Shown: positions 1-5,777 of the stretch, piece by piece
How positions within the stretch are numbered: position 1 is the first letter of the stretch
Layout of the letters: each line of letters opens with the position of its first letter
From: Parvularcula sp.
GTDB taxonomy: Bacteria; Pseudomonadota; Alphaproteobacteria; Caulobacterales; Parvularculaceae
Direction of reading: 5' to 3'
Assembly (NCBI GenBank): GCA_003506635.1
Contig: DNZB01000069.1
Location: forward strand, 1 to 5,777
DNA: 5,777 nucleotides
Program-made: the position numbers and the translations under genes
Notes under the pieces: generated by a model
Told to the model about the DNA's origin: nothing
Databases searched by the model: none
Seen by the model: only the letters and a program-made list of their open reading frames with translations

Positions 1-2
1 AC

Positions 3-1973
3 CTCAGGAAACTCGGTCTCGATTCCGCTGATCCGCGCCTTGCGATGTGCCTCAAACTCGCGGGGGAACTGCGCGGTTTTCCGCGTCACCTCTCGCAGCA
101 TGTCGGCGGCTTCGTCATCACGCGGGACCGGCTCGACGAAATCGTCCCCGTGCAGAACGCCGCGATGGAGGACCGCACGGTCATCGAATGGAACAAGGAC
201 GACCTCGACGAACTCAGGATTTTGAAAGTCGACCTCCTCGGCCTCGGCATGCTGACCTGTTTGCGCAAGGCGTTCGAAATGATCGACCGGTTTTATCCCG
301 GGTGGGGGGAGGATGAGTCGCGGGGAGCCGTTTTTGCGGACCTGACGCCCCTCACCATCGACACGCTGCCGAAGGAAGACCCGCGCGTTTACGCCATGCT
401 GAAGCGCGCGGATTCGATCGGCGTCTTTCAGGTTGAGAGCCGTGCGCAGATGTCGATGCTGCCGCGCCTTCGGCCTGAAAAATTCTACGACATTGTCATT
501 GAGGTCGCGATCGTCCGCCCGGGGCCCATTCAGGGCGGCATGGTGCACCCGTATCTGAGGCGCAAGCAGGGTTTCGAGACCGTGACCTATCCCTCAAAGG
601 CGCTTGAAGAGGTCCTCGAACGAACGCTTGGGGTGCCGCTTTTTCAGGAGCAGGCGATGCAAATCGCGATCGTCGCCGCCGGGTTTTCCCCGCCCGAGGC
701 TGACAAGCTGCGCCGGGCGATGGCGACCTTCCGGCGCGTCGGCACGATCGGCCAGATGAAAACGAAATTCATCGACGGCATGATCGCCAACGGGTACGCG
801 CCCGATTTTGCGGAAAGCTGCTTCCGCCAGATCGAGGGGTTCGGCGAATACGGCTTTCCTGAGAGCCACGCGGCGAGCTTTGCTCTCCTCGTTTACGCCT
901 CGTCTTGGATCAAATGTCATTACCCGGACGTTTTCGCCGCGGCGCTTTTGAACGCGCAGCCGATGGGCTTTTACGCGCCGGGAGAGATCGTGCGCGATGC
1001 GATCGAACACGGCGTCGAGACGCGCCCGCCGGACATCAATCGCTCGGTCTGGGACAACACGCTGGAGGAAGCGGCGCCGGCGGCGCCCCGCCTTCATCAG
1101 CGTAACGCCGATATGCGCGGCGACATACGCTCGGTGCGCGCGCTCCGGCTCGGCTTCCGGCAGGTCGACGGTCTGAAAGAGGATGAGCTTCGCGCCGCGG
1201 TCGCGGCGCGGGGAAAGGGGTTTGATTCCCTGCGCGACGTCTGGCTGCGCGGCGGCCTCAGCCCCGCCTCTATCGAACGGCTGGCTCAGGCTGACGCCTT
1301 CCGCTCGCTCGGTCTCGATCGGCGCGAGGCCTTGTGGGCGGCGCGCGCGCTCAATCGGGTGGGCGGGGAGGAGGATTTGCCGCTGTTCGGACGGGCGGCG
1401 ATGACGGCGCGTGAGGCTGATGTTCATCTTCCGGCGCTGCGGCTTGGTGAGCATGTCGTCGAGGATTACCGGTCCTTGCGCCTGTCGTTGAAGGCGCATC
1501 CTGCCGCGCTCGTTCGCGATGAACTTACGGTGCTCGGCGTTACGGAGGCGGACCGGCTGGCGGCGCTGAAGGACGGCGCGCGCGTTCGGACGGCGGGCCT
1601 CGTGTTGGTGCGCCAGCGGCCCGATACGGCCTCCGGCGTCATCTTCATGACCCTGCAGGACGAAACGAATATCGCCAACATCATCGTCTGGCCGGCGACC
1701 TTCGAGCGTTTCCGCGCCGAAGTTCTCGGCGCGCGGCTCTGTGCGATCGACGGCAAGATCCAGAACGAGCACGGCATCGTCCATGTCATCGCCGAGCGGG
1801 TCCACGATTTCAGCCCGCTGCTCGCGCGCCTCGCCGGCGGCCCCTTGCATGCAGCGCTCGCGCCCGCCGACGAAGTCAAACATCCCCACGGCGGCGCCGG
1901 CGGCCACCCGCGCAAGGTGCGCCACCACCTCGTCCCGGCCGAAGTGATGCCGAAGGGGCGGAATTTCCATTGA
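3..1973 (+). CDS. dnaE2: Error-prone DNA polymerase DnaE2 (ImuC), C-terminal part, cut by window start
   Basis: This is a C-family DNA polymerase of the DnaE2/ImuC type, which performs mutagenic translesion synthesis in the cytosol together with ImuA and ImuB (family knowledge). The frame is open to the window edge, giving 656 residues. Full-length members run to roughly 1,000-1,100, so the PHP domain and the palm segment with the first two catalytic aspartates are missing. Visible, in order: the third palm aspartate in KVDLLGLG (D77 of the visible part, bases 231-233); DnaE2-typical QVESRAQM (143-150); VRPGPIQGGMVHPYLRR (171-187); PLFQEQ (212-217); GFGEYGFPESHAASFALL (279-296); a helix-hairpin-helix-like LRLGFRQVDGL (381-391); an OB-fold (about 520-610); and the DnaE2-style end PKGRNFH. 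The ATG at 45 is internal to the conserved domain and is not the real start. The stop is TGA. No frameshift is seen. Any SOS regulation would act upstream of the window. Confidence 0.96.
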   Translation, partial: LRKLGLDSADPRLAMCLKLAGELRGFPRHLSQHVGGFVITRDRLDEIVPVQNAAMEDRTVIEWNKDDLDELRILKVDLLGLGMLTCLRKAFEMIDRFYPGWGEDESRGAVFADLTPLTIDTLPKEDPRVYAMLKRADSIGVFQVESRAQMSMLPRLRPEKFYDIVIEVAIVRPGPIQGGMVHPYLRRKQGFETVTYPSKALEEVLERTLGVPLFQEQAMQIAIVAAGFSPPEADKLRRAMATFRRVGTIGQMKTKFIDGMIANGYAPDFAESCFRQIEGFGEYGFPESHAASFALLVYASSWIKCHYPDVFAAALLNAQPMGFYAPGEIVRDAIEHGVETRPPDINRSVWDNTLEEAAPAAPRLHQRNADMRGDIRSVRALRLGFRQVDGLKEDELRAAVAARGKGFDSLRDVWLRGGLSPASIERLAQADAFRSLGLDRREALWAARALNRVGGEEDLPLFGRAAMTAREADVHLPALRLGEHVVEDYRSLRLSLKAHPAALVRDELTVLGVTEADRLAALKDGARVRTAGLVLVRQRPDTASGVIFMTLQDETNIANIIVWPATFERFRAEVLGARLCAIDGKIQNEHGIVHVIAERVHDFSPLLARLAGGPLHAALAPADEVKHPHGGAGGHPRKVRHHLVPAEVMPKGRNFH

Positions 1974-2194
1974 ATGGGACAAGAGCTGAGCCAAAGGCGG
2001 GGAAATGGACAGCGCCGCCGGAAGTGGCGCTCGGGCTGGTCGGACGGCGCGGTCTCGCCTATCGAAGTCGGCGCTTCTTCAAGGCCGAAGATCCGAACAA
2101 GATCCGCATCGCAGACAACTTCGGCGAAGAAGAATTCGCCAGCATCAGCATGAACCCGGTCGAGCCGCACATCAAAAGGCGCATCTCTTTCTGA
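1970..2194 (+). CDS. Possible small hypothetical gene or gene remnant after dnaE2
   Basis: I do not recognise this 74-codon frame. It begins at a TTG overlapping the dnaE2 stop (TTGA); a GTG at 2024 is an alternative start giving a shorter product. The second half (2081-2191) has the position-specific composition of a high-GC gene: by hand count G/C is about 49% at position 1, 32% at position 2 and 78% at position 3. The first dozen codons look less coding. The product end is mixed charged and ends in Phe (…EPHIKRRISF). There is no signal peptide, membrane segment or known motif. It could be a short genuine gene coupled to dnaE2, the decayed tail of a lost gene, or a chance frame. The overlapping frame from 2005 is arginine-rich and looks like a shadow. 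Confidence 0.25.
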   Translation: MNGTRAEPKAGKWTAPPEVALGLVGRRGLAYRSRRFFKAEDPNKIRIADNFGEEEFASISMNPVEPHIKRRISF

Positions 2195-2278
2195 GCCGGG
2201 TCGATCTCGACGGGCCCTACGCAGAACGGACGTTCGACTGAAGGTCGCCGCCAACGCGCGCGGAATTTGTGTTTCCCG
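1974..2278. other. Convergent intergenic region, no recognised gene
   Basis: About 305 bases separate the end of dnaE2 (+) from the end of the propeller gene (-). Apart from the unassigned small plus-strand frame described separately, I see no RNA gene, repeat or mobile element. I also see no GC-rich hairpin followed by a T-run in either direction, so an intrinsic terminator for either gene is not evident. Only small dyads occur, such as GAACGGACGTTC at 2224-2235 and GTCGATCTCGAC at 2200-2211. Their loops are too short to make good terminators. Confidence 0.6.
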
Positions 2279-3535
2279 TCAGTTGAGATCGACAGCCATC
2301 AGCCGAAGCGGCTGCAGCACGGCGCCCTCGCGCAGCTTGCCGGCGTCGTCATAGGCGGGCCAGTTGCTCGTCGCGATGTAGATGAAGCGGTCGCCATCAA
2401 CGAAACCATGGGTCGGCTCGCTCCATTCGGGCAACGCCTGTTGAAGAACGGTGAGGCCGCGCGCCGTGAGGCCCTGTCTGTCGAGGTCGATACGAACGAT
2501 ACGTTGCGGCGACGTGCCGTTCTGGACGCCGATGAGATCGCCTTTGTAAAGATAGAGCCCGTCGACGCCGCCAAGATGGACGCCCTTCGGATTGGCGATC
2601 TGCGTCACCGCCTTCGTGTTGAGATCAATGACGAAGAGTCCCGCGAGATAATCGGCGACGTATAGGCGCCGCCGTTTCGGGTCGAGCGCAAGGCCCTGCA
2701 AATTGACGAAGCGCCGGTCCGACACCAATGATTCGGCGACGCCGTCCGCGCCAAGAACGAAAATTCGCGGCGTCAGGCTGTCTGTGGCGTAGAGAACATC
2801 GCCGTCCGCCTCGAGATCGCCAAGAAGCACGCCGCCGCCGCTCACGACTGTTTTCGACGCTACGACGCCCCCCGCGCGGTCAAAGGTGACGAAAGCGGCC
2901 TCGGCCGGCCGGCCGGCGGCGTTCTCATAAGCAAGCTGATTGTTGGTGACGGCATAAAGGCGCGCGCCATCAGGCGACAAAGCGAAATCGAACACGCCGC
3001 CGTCGAGCGCGGCGACCGCGCTCAGCGATCCGGCCGTCATTTCAAAGATCGCGCCGCTGCGAACGGAGCCGATGAGAACGCTGTCGCCGGCCTTGATGAT
3101 CGCTTCAGGAAGAACTTCCCTTTCCGCAAGAGAAACGACAATCGACGCCTCGCCCTTCGGTTTGGCGTTCTCATCGAACGACTTCAGCACCGCGGTGAAT
3201 GCGGCTTCGGCGCGAAGCTTGTCGAACGCATCGGTCGCCGGCAATTCAAGCGACAATCCGCGCTCCGCGACCGTTTCGGCGATCGCCAGCGCGCCCGCGA
3301 TGTCGCCGGAAAGATAGCGCGCCAGCATACGGTTGCGCGTCAGGAACAAGGAATAGGGGCGAAACGATTGCGCATCGTCAAGGGATAAAGCGGCTGCGGA
3401 ATAGTTTCCGGCGGCGAATGCGTCCTGCGCCGCCTTCAACGCCGATTCATAATTCGCCGGCGCTGATTCAGCGTTCGCCGCCGCAAAAGACAGCGCCAGC
3501 GCCGCAACAAATCCCGCGCCTGTCCGCGCTCTCAC
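2279..3535 (-). CDS. Exported beta-propeller (NHL/SMP-30-like) protein with helical-repeat N-terminus
   Basis: A 418-residue protein of unknown specific function. Residues 1-22 look like a Sec signal peptide: Arg at 2 and 4, a hydrophobic core, and an ANA cleavage site before Glu23. Mature protein is therefore expected in the periplasm. Residues about 25-120 are alanine-rich and helical, with TPR-like spacing (YESALKAAQDAFAAGNYSAA at 29-48). From about 130 to the end it is beta-rich, with repeated blade-like strands such as FALSPDGARLYAV (184-196), LALDPKRRRLYVADY (282-296) and DGLYLYKGDLIGVQNG (325-340). These resemble NHL/SMP-30/gluconolactonase propellers. I see no obvious lactonase metal site. 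The start is GTG, overlapping the TGA of the HIT gene in GTGA, with AGGG 10 bases upstream, so it is probably translationally coupled. It may bind a ligand or protein rather than act as an enzyme (inference). Confidence 0.85.
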   Translation of the reverse strand: MRARTGAGFVAALALSFAAANAESAPANYESALKAAQDAFAAGNYSAAALSLDDAQSFRPYSLFLTRNRMLARYLSGDIAGALAIAETVAERGLSLELPATDAFDKLRAEAAFTAVLKSFDENAKPKGEASIVVSLAEREVLPEAIIKAGDSVLIGSVRSGAIFEMTAGSLSAVAALDGGVFDFALSPDGARLYAVTNNQLAYENAAGRPAEAAFVTFDRAGGVVASKTVVSGGGVLLGDLEADGDVLYATDSLTPRIFVLGADGVAESLVSDRRFVNLQGLALDPKRRRLYVADYLAGLFVIDLNTKAVTQIANPKGVHLGGVDGLYLYKGDLIGVQNGTSPQRIVRIDLDRQGLTARGLTVLQQALPEWSEPTHGFVDGDRFIYIATSNWPAYDDAGKLREGAVLQPLRLMAVDLN

Positions 3536-3966
3536 GACAACGCCGCCCTGATCTTCGCGGCGAGCGCTTCAAGCTCCGCCGGATCGGCTCTGCCCCCGGC
3601 GTGCGGCGCAAGCGACGTTCCAGAATAGACAGGGATAATGTGAAAATGCAGATGAAACACTGTCTGTCCGGCGGCCGCGCCGTTGAACTGCGCCACGCGC
3701 ACGCCGTCAGGATGGAGCGCCTTCACGACGGCGCGCGCGATTGACTGCGCCCGGAGGATCAGCGTCCCGAGGATTGCGTCGTCTTCATCAAGCAAATTGA
3801 CGGCCGTCGAGCGCTTGGGAATGACCAGGAGATGCCCTCGGCTTTGCGGAAAAATGTCCATGAAGGCGAGCGCCTCGCCGTCTTCAAACACCTTCACAGC
3901 CGGCAGCTCGCCGCGCAGAATCTTCGCGAAGATGTTTTCGCGGTCGTAAGCGGCGTCGAGACTCAT
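3532..3966 (-). CDS. HIT-family nucleotide hydrolase (HinT-like)
   Basis: A 144-residue histidine-triad protein, a normal length for bacterial HIT/HinT proteins. The family hydrolyses or transfers nucleoside phosphoramidates and related nucleotide conjugates in the cytosol. The signature HLHFHII (H105, H107, H109) is intact, and H107, the middle histidine, corresponds to the family nucleophile. It is preceded by the usual FNGAAAGQTVFH stretch (N95, G100, Q101). The N-terminal DRENIFAKILRGELPA and the strand SRGHLLVIPKR are also typical. The ATG start has AGGGAG 9 bases upstream, overlapping the stop of the preceding lipoprotein gene. The stop overlaps the GTG start of the propeller gene by four bases. 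The substrate cannot be told from sequence; no fused domain is present. Confidence 0.95.
   Translation of the reverse strand: MSLDAAYDRENIFAKILRGELPAVKVFEDGEALAFMDIFPQSRGHLLVIPKRSTAVNLLDEDDAILGTLILRAQSIARAVVKALHPDGVRVAQFNGAAAGQTVFHLHFHIIPVYSGTSLAPHAGGRADPAELEALAAKIRAALS
3546..3549 (-). promoter_or_regulatory. Weak Shine-Dalgarno of the GTG-start propeller gene
   Basis: AGGG on the minus strand lies 10 bases before the GTG at 3535, within the last codons of the HIT gene. It is weak, so translation probably relies on coupling through the GTGA overlap. Confidence 0.4.
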
Positions 3967-3975
3967 GTCAGGCGT

Positions 3976-3981
3976 CTCCCT
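3976..3981 (-). promoter_or_regulatory. Shine-Dalgarno of the HIT gene
   Basis: AGGGAG on the minus strand lies 9 bases before the ATG at 3966 and overlaps the TAG stop of the lipoprotein gene. It is the best ribosome binding site in the window. Confidence 0.65.
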
Positions 3982-4468
3982 AAACGTCGGTCAGCGGCGC
4001 GTCGTTCCAGATCATGCGCTGGATTTTCCAGGCGCCGCCTGAGTAACGCGCAACCAGAACGTAGTTTCCCTTTTGCGTCAGGTCCCGCCCGTCATAGTTG
4101 AAGCTCAAGACATAGCGCCCGCTGACGACGCCGAGATCGCCTTCGACGTCGATCGCATCAATTTCGCGATCGAAGTGCGTCACGGTCGTCGAAGGCGCGT
4201 CGTCGGGGAACCAGTAGCGGCGCAGGCTCGAAATGCCTTTCTCCGGCCCGGCGGCGCCGTCGGGTATGATGACGGCGTCACGGTCAAAGAGCGCAAGCAC
4301 CGCCCGCTCCTGATCATCGGGAGAAGAAGCAAGCCAGGCCTCGGCGTAAGCGCGATCGAGCGCGCGGAGGCTGTCCTTTGCGGCGGGAGCGGCCGGGGGC
4401 TCCGCCTCGACGCAGGCGGCGAGCGCGACACTTGCGAAAAGCCAAGCGAATCTGAACGGCAAACGCAT
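3980..4468 (-). CDS. Small lipoprotein with NTF2/SnoaL-like (DUF4440-type) domain
   Basis: A 162-residue protein. Residues 1-19 form a lipoprotein signal peptide ending in the lipobox LAAC, with Cys19 as the lipidation site and Val at +2, compatible with outer-membrane sorting. A short Ala/Pro-rich linker (20-31) follows. Residues 32-160 match the cone-shaped alpha+beta barrel of the SnoaL/DUF4440 group: a helix LRALDRAYAEAWLAS, then LFDRDAVIIPDGAAG and KGISSLRRYWF, then strands VSGRYVLSFNYDGR, NYVLVARYSGGAWKIQRMIWND. These domains often act as small-molecule binding or accessory proteins, and no catalytic residue set can be assigned. The ATG has GAGG 10 bases upstream. The TAG stop lies 13 bases before the HIT start, so the two are probably cotranscribed. 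Confidence 0.82.
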   Translation of the reverse strand: MRLPFRFAWLFASVALAACVEAEPPAAPAAKDSLRALDRAYAEAWLASSPDDQERAVLALFDRDAVIIPDGAAGPEKGISSLRRYWFPDDAPSTTVTHFDREIDAIDVEGDLGVVSGRYVLSFNYDGRDLTQKGNYVLVARYSGGAWKIQRMIWNDAPLTDV

Positions 4469-4533
4469 AAAACGGCAACCTCAAAAGCGCGGGCGCGAAA
4501 TGGGCGAAGCTTGATCGCTGTTCAAGGGCGAAA
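4469..4533 (-). other. 65-bp gap between acyltransferase and lipoprotein genes, with a short dyad
   Basis: This is the only sizeable gap inside the minus-strand train. It contains an inverted repeat, CTTGA-N7-TCAAG (4510-4526), and the Shine-Dalgarno of the lipoprotein gene. On the minus strand, TTGAAC and CATTTC stand 17 bases apart, but the second element matches a -10 box poorly. A secondary promoter or operator here is possible but weakly supported. Confidence 0.3.
4479..4482 (-). promoter_or_regulatory. Shine-Dalgarno of the lipoprotein gene
   Basis: GAGG on the minus strand lies 10 bases before the ATG at 4468. The start is also fixed by the signal peptide that begins there. Confidence 0.5.
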
Positions 4534-5700
4534 TCAATGCTGCGCCGCTTCGCCGCGATGATAGGGCGTTTCGGCCCATAACGCGATGCATTCGGCGTCG
4601 ACCTGCCGCCGTTCGGCCTCGAGATACCTCGCGACAGCGTCCCGGAAGCCCCTGTCGGCGATCCAATGGGCGGACCGGGTCAGGGTCGGCTCATAGCCGC
4701 GCGCCAGCTTGTGCTCGCCCTGGGCGCCGGCCTCGACCCGCGACAGCCCCCGCTCGATCGCGAAGTCGATCGCCTGATGATAGCAGACTTCGAAATGGAG
4801 AAACGGCCGTTCCTCGATGCGGCCCCAATAACGCCCGTAAAGCGCGTCGCCGCCGATGAGATTGAGCGCGCCGGCGATCGCGCGCCCGCCGCTCTCTGCA
4901 AAAACGAGCAGGATGTCGTCACGCATCGCCTCGCCGAGCATCGAGAAAAAGATCCGGGTCAGGTAAGGACGCCCCCACTTCCGCGATCCGGTGTCTTGAT
5001 AAAAACGCCAGAAAACATCCCAGTCGCTCTCCCTAATTTCAGCGCCGGTGACGCGCCGGAAGGAGAGTCCCTCCGCCGCCTCCCTCCGCTCGCGACGCAG
5101 CGCTTTGCGCTTTCGAGACTGGAGCGTCACAAGAAATTCGTCGTAAGTCCGGTAGCCGCGGTTGCGCCAATGAAATTGGACGCCGAGGCGGGAAAGAAAG
5201 CCGGCCTTGAGAAGCGCGTCGTCTTCTTCCGTAAAGAGAACATGTGCGGACGAGAGGCGCAATTGCTCCGCTGCCGCAATCAGCGACCGCGCAAGAATTG
5301 CGCGCGCTTCATCATCGGCGCCGAGAAGGCGCGGCCCGGGCGCGGGCGTGAACGGCGCAGCGCAAAGAAGCTTTGGAAAATAGCGCCCGCCGGCGCGCGC
5401 ATAAGCGTCCGCCCAGCCATGGTCAAAGACGTATTCGCCGTAGGAATGATCTTTGAGATATGCAGGCGCCGCCGCTATAAGCGCGCCGCCGCGTCGGACC
5501 GTCAGATGAAACGGCGTCCAGCCGGTTCCGGCGCCGACCGAACCGGAACGCTCAAGCGCCGACAGAAACGCATGCTTCAGGAACGGGTTTGCAGCGGCAG
5601 GATCAGGCGCGGCGAGCCGGTCCCATTCCGCCGCCGGAATTTCTGAAATTGACGGCGCGGTCTTGACGACGTCACCGCCTTCCGCGCCGTCGCCGCTCAT
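4534..5700 (-). CDS. FemAB-like GNAT-fold acyltransferase, COG3146/DUF482 family
   Basis: A 388-residue, probably cytosolic protein of the FemAB-like group (PF04339/COG3146), usually annotated as a GNAT-family N-acetyltransferase or peptidoglycan-biosynthesis-related protein; its substrate is not established. Family hallmarks are visible: NPFLKHAFLSALE (39-50), YLKDHSYGEYVFDHGWADAY (81-100), YFPKLLCAAPFTP (107-119), FHWRNRGYRTYDEFL (176-190), the basic stretch SRKRKALRRERR (195-206), KWGRPYLTRIFF (241-252), AGALNLIGGDALYGRYWG (276-293), and the strongly conserved FEVCYHQAIDFAIERG then VEAGAQGEHKLARGY (303-336). There is no signal peptide or membrane segment. The ATG overlaps the stop of the upstream RidA gene in TGATG, with GAGG 7 bases before the start, which supports this start and translational coupling. 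Length is normal for the family. A more specific role such as aminoacyl transfer to an envelope precursor would be guesswork. Confidence 0.92.
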   Translation of the reverse strand: MSGDGAEGGDVVKTAPSISEIPAAEWDRLAAPDPAAANPFLKHAFLSALERSGSVGAGTGWTPFHLTVRRGGALIAAAPAYLKDHSYGEYVFDHGWADAYARAGGRYFPKLLCAAPFTPAPGPRLLGADDEARAILARSLIAAAEQLRLSSAHVLFTEEDDALLKAGFLSRLGVQFHWRNRGYRTYDEFLVTLQSRKRKALRRERREAAEGLSFRRVTGAEIRESDWDVFWRFYQDTGSRKWGRPYLTRIFFSMLGEAMRDDILLVFAESGGRAIAGALNLIGGDALYGRYWGRIEERPFLHFEVCYHQAIDFAIERGLSRVEAGAQGEHKLARGYEPTLTRSAHWIADRGFRDAVARYLEAERRQVDAECIALWAETPYHRGEAAQH

Positions 5701-5777
5701 CAGGCGACCTCAACGACCGCGTCGACCTCGACCGCGGCGCCCATCGGCAGGCTTGGCGCGCCGACGGCGGCGCGCGC
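5700..5777 (-). CDS. RidA-family (YjgF/YER057c/UK114) protein, C-terminal tail, cut by window end
   Basis: Only the last 25 residues are visible; the frame is open to the window edge and ends in TGA. The tail reads ARAAVGAPSLPMG followed by AAVEVDAVVEVA. This matches the end of RidA proteins, where a conserved Arg, then a (S/A)xxVxxxxLP segment, then the final strand VE(V/I)(E/D)A occur. The Arg (second visible residue) corresponds to the conserved substrate-carboxylate-binding Arg of the family. RidA enzymes hydrolyse reactive enamine/imine intermediates released by PLP enzymes in the cytosol; some subfamilies lack this activity, and the visible part cannot tell which this is. Its stop shares one base with the ATG of the acyltransferase gene, so it is the upstream member of the same transcription unit. 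Confidence 0.8.
   Translation of the reverse strand, partial: ARAAVGAPSLPMGAAVEVDAVVEVA
5708..5711 (-). promoter_or_regulatory. Shine-Dalgarno of the FemAB-like gene
   Basis: GAGG on the minus strand lies 7 bases before the ATG at 5700, inside the end of the RidA coding region. It supports the TGATG start and reinitiation by ribosomes finishing RidA. Confidence 0.6.

Noticed and set aside
45..47. ATG at 45 as the dnaE2 start
   Set aside because: The frame stays open upstream to the window edge, and the protein would lack the PHP domain and two catalytic aspartates. It is an internal methionine.
594..1994. Long open frame on the minus strand opposite dnaE2 (466 codons)
   Set aside because: It is fully antisense to conserved DnaE2 motifs. 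Its product is Arg/Asp-rich without recognisable domains, as expected for an antisense frame in GC-rich coding DNA.
2200..2211. GTCGATCTCGAC dyad as a terminator hairpin
   Set aside because: The arms are only five bases around a two-base centre, the flanks do not pair, and no T-run follows on either strand.
2224..2235. GAACGGACGTTC palindrome as a possible LexA box
   Set aside because: The half-sites are separated by 4 bases instead of the 7 expected for the alphaproteobacterial GAAC-N7-GTTC box, and it lies downstream of dnaE2 between two gene ends.
1466..2254. Minus-strand open frame of 262 codons spanning the dnaE2 end and the gap
   Set aside because: Most of it is antisense to dnaE2. 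In the gap its third codon positions fall on bases with only about half G/C, unlike the genuine genes of this window.
2267..2665. Plus-strand open frame of 132 codons opposite the propeller gene
   Set aside because: The minus-strand gene has a signal peptide, regular blade motifs and coupling to HIT. The plus-strand frame has none of these.
4666..5646. Plus-strand open frame of 326 codons opposite the FemAB-like gene
   Set aside because: It is antisense to a strongly conserved family protein. The translation is basic and low in recognisable motifs, so it is a shadow frame.

Overview
The window is GC-rich, with strong G/C preference at third codon positions. The protein families point to an alphaproteobacterium: an ImuC/DnaE2-type error-prone polymerase, a FemAB-like GNAT protein of the COG3146/DUF482 group, and a RidA-HIT neighbourhood. 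I cannot name a genus from the sequence alone.

Layout. The left third (3-1973, + strand) is the C-terminal two thirds of dnaE2 (imuC), cut off by the window start. It is followed by about 300 bases (1974-2278) without a recognised gene. This stretch holds one short plus-strand reading frame whose base composition looks coding but whose family I do not recognise. The rest of the window (2279-5777) is a minus-strand gene train facing dnaE2. In transcription order it is: the tail of a RidA-family protein (cut by the window end), a FemAB-like acyltransferase, a small NTF2/SnoaL-like lipoprotein, a HIT-family nucleotide hydrolase, and a secreted protein with a helical-repeat N-terminus and a beta-propeller C-terminus.

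How the genes fit together. The minus-strand genes are tightly packed: a TGATG junction between RidA and the acyltransferase, 65 bp before the lipoprotein, 13 bp before HIT, and a 4-base GTGA overlap before the propeller gene. This suggests one or two transcription units with translational coupling. The products are a cytosolic metabolite-damage enzyme (RidA), a cytosolic acyltransferase-like protein, a cytosolic nucleotide hydrolase (HIT) and two exported proteins, with no obvious shared pathway. DnaE2 belongs to the SOS-induced ImuA-ImuB-DnaE2 mutasome of bacteria. Its partners and any LexA box would lie upstream, outside the window.

I found no RNA genes, CRISPR arrays, insertion sequences or long repeats, and no convincing new biological system. 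The points most worth checking are the unassigned small frame after dnaE2, the uncharacterised propeller protein coupled to HIT, and the convergent junction without a visible intrinsic terminator.
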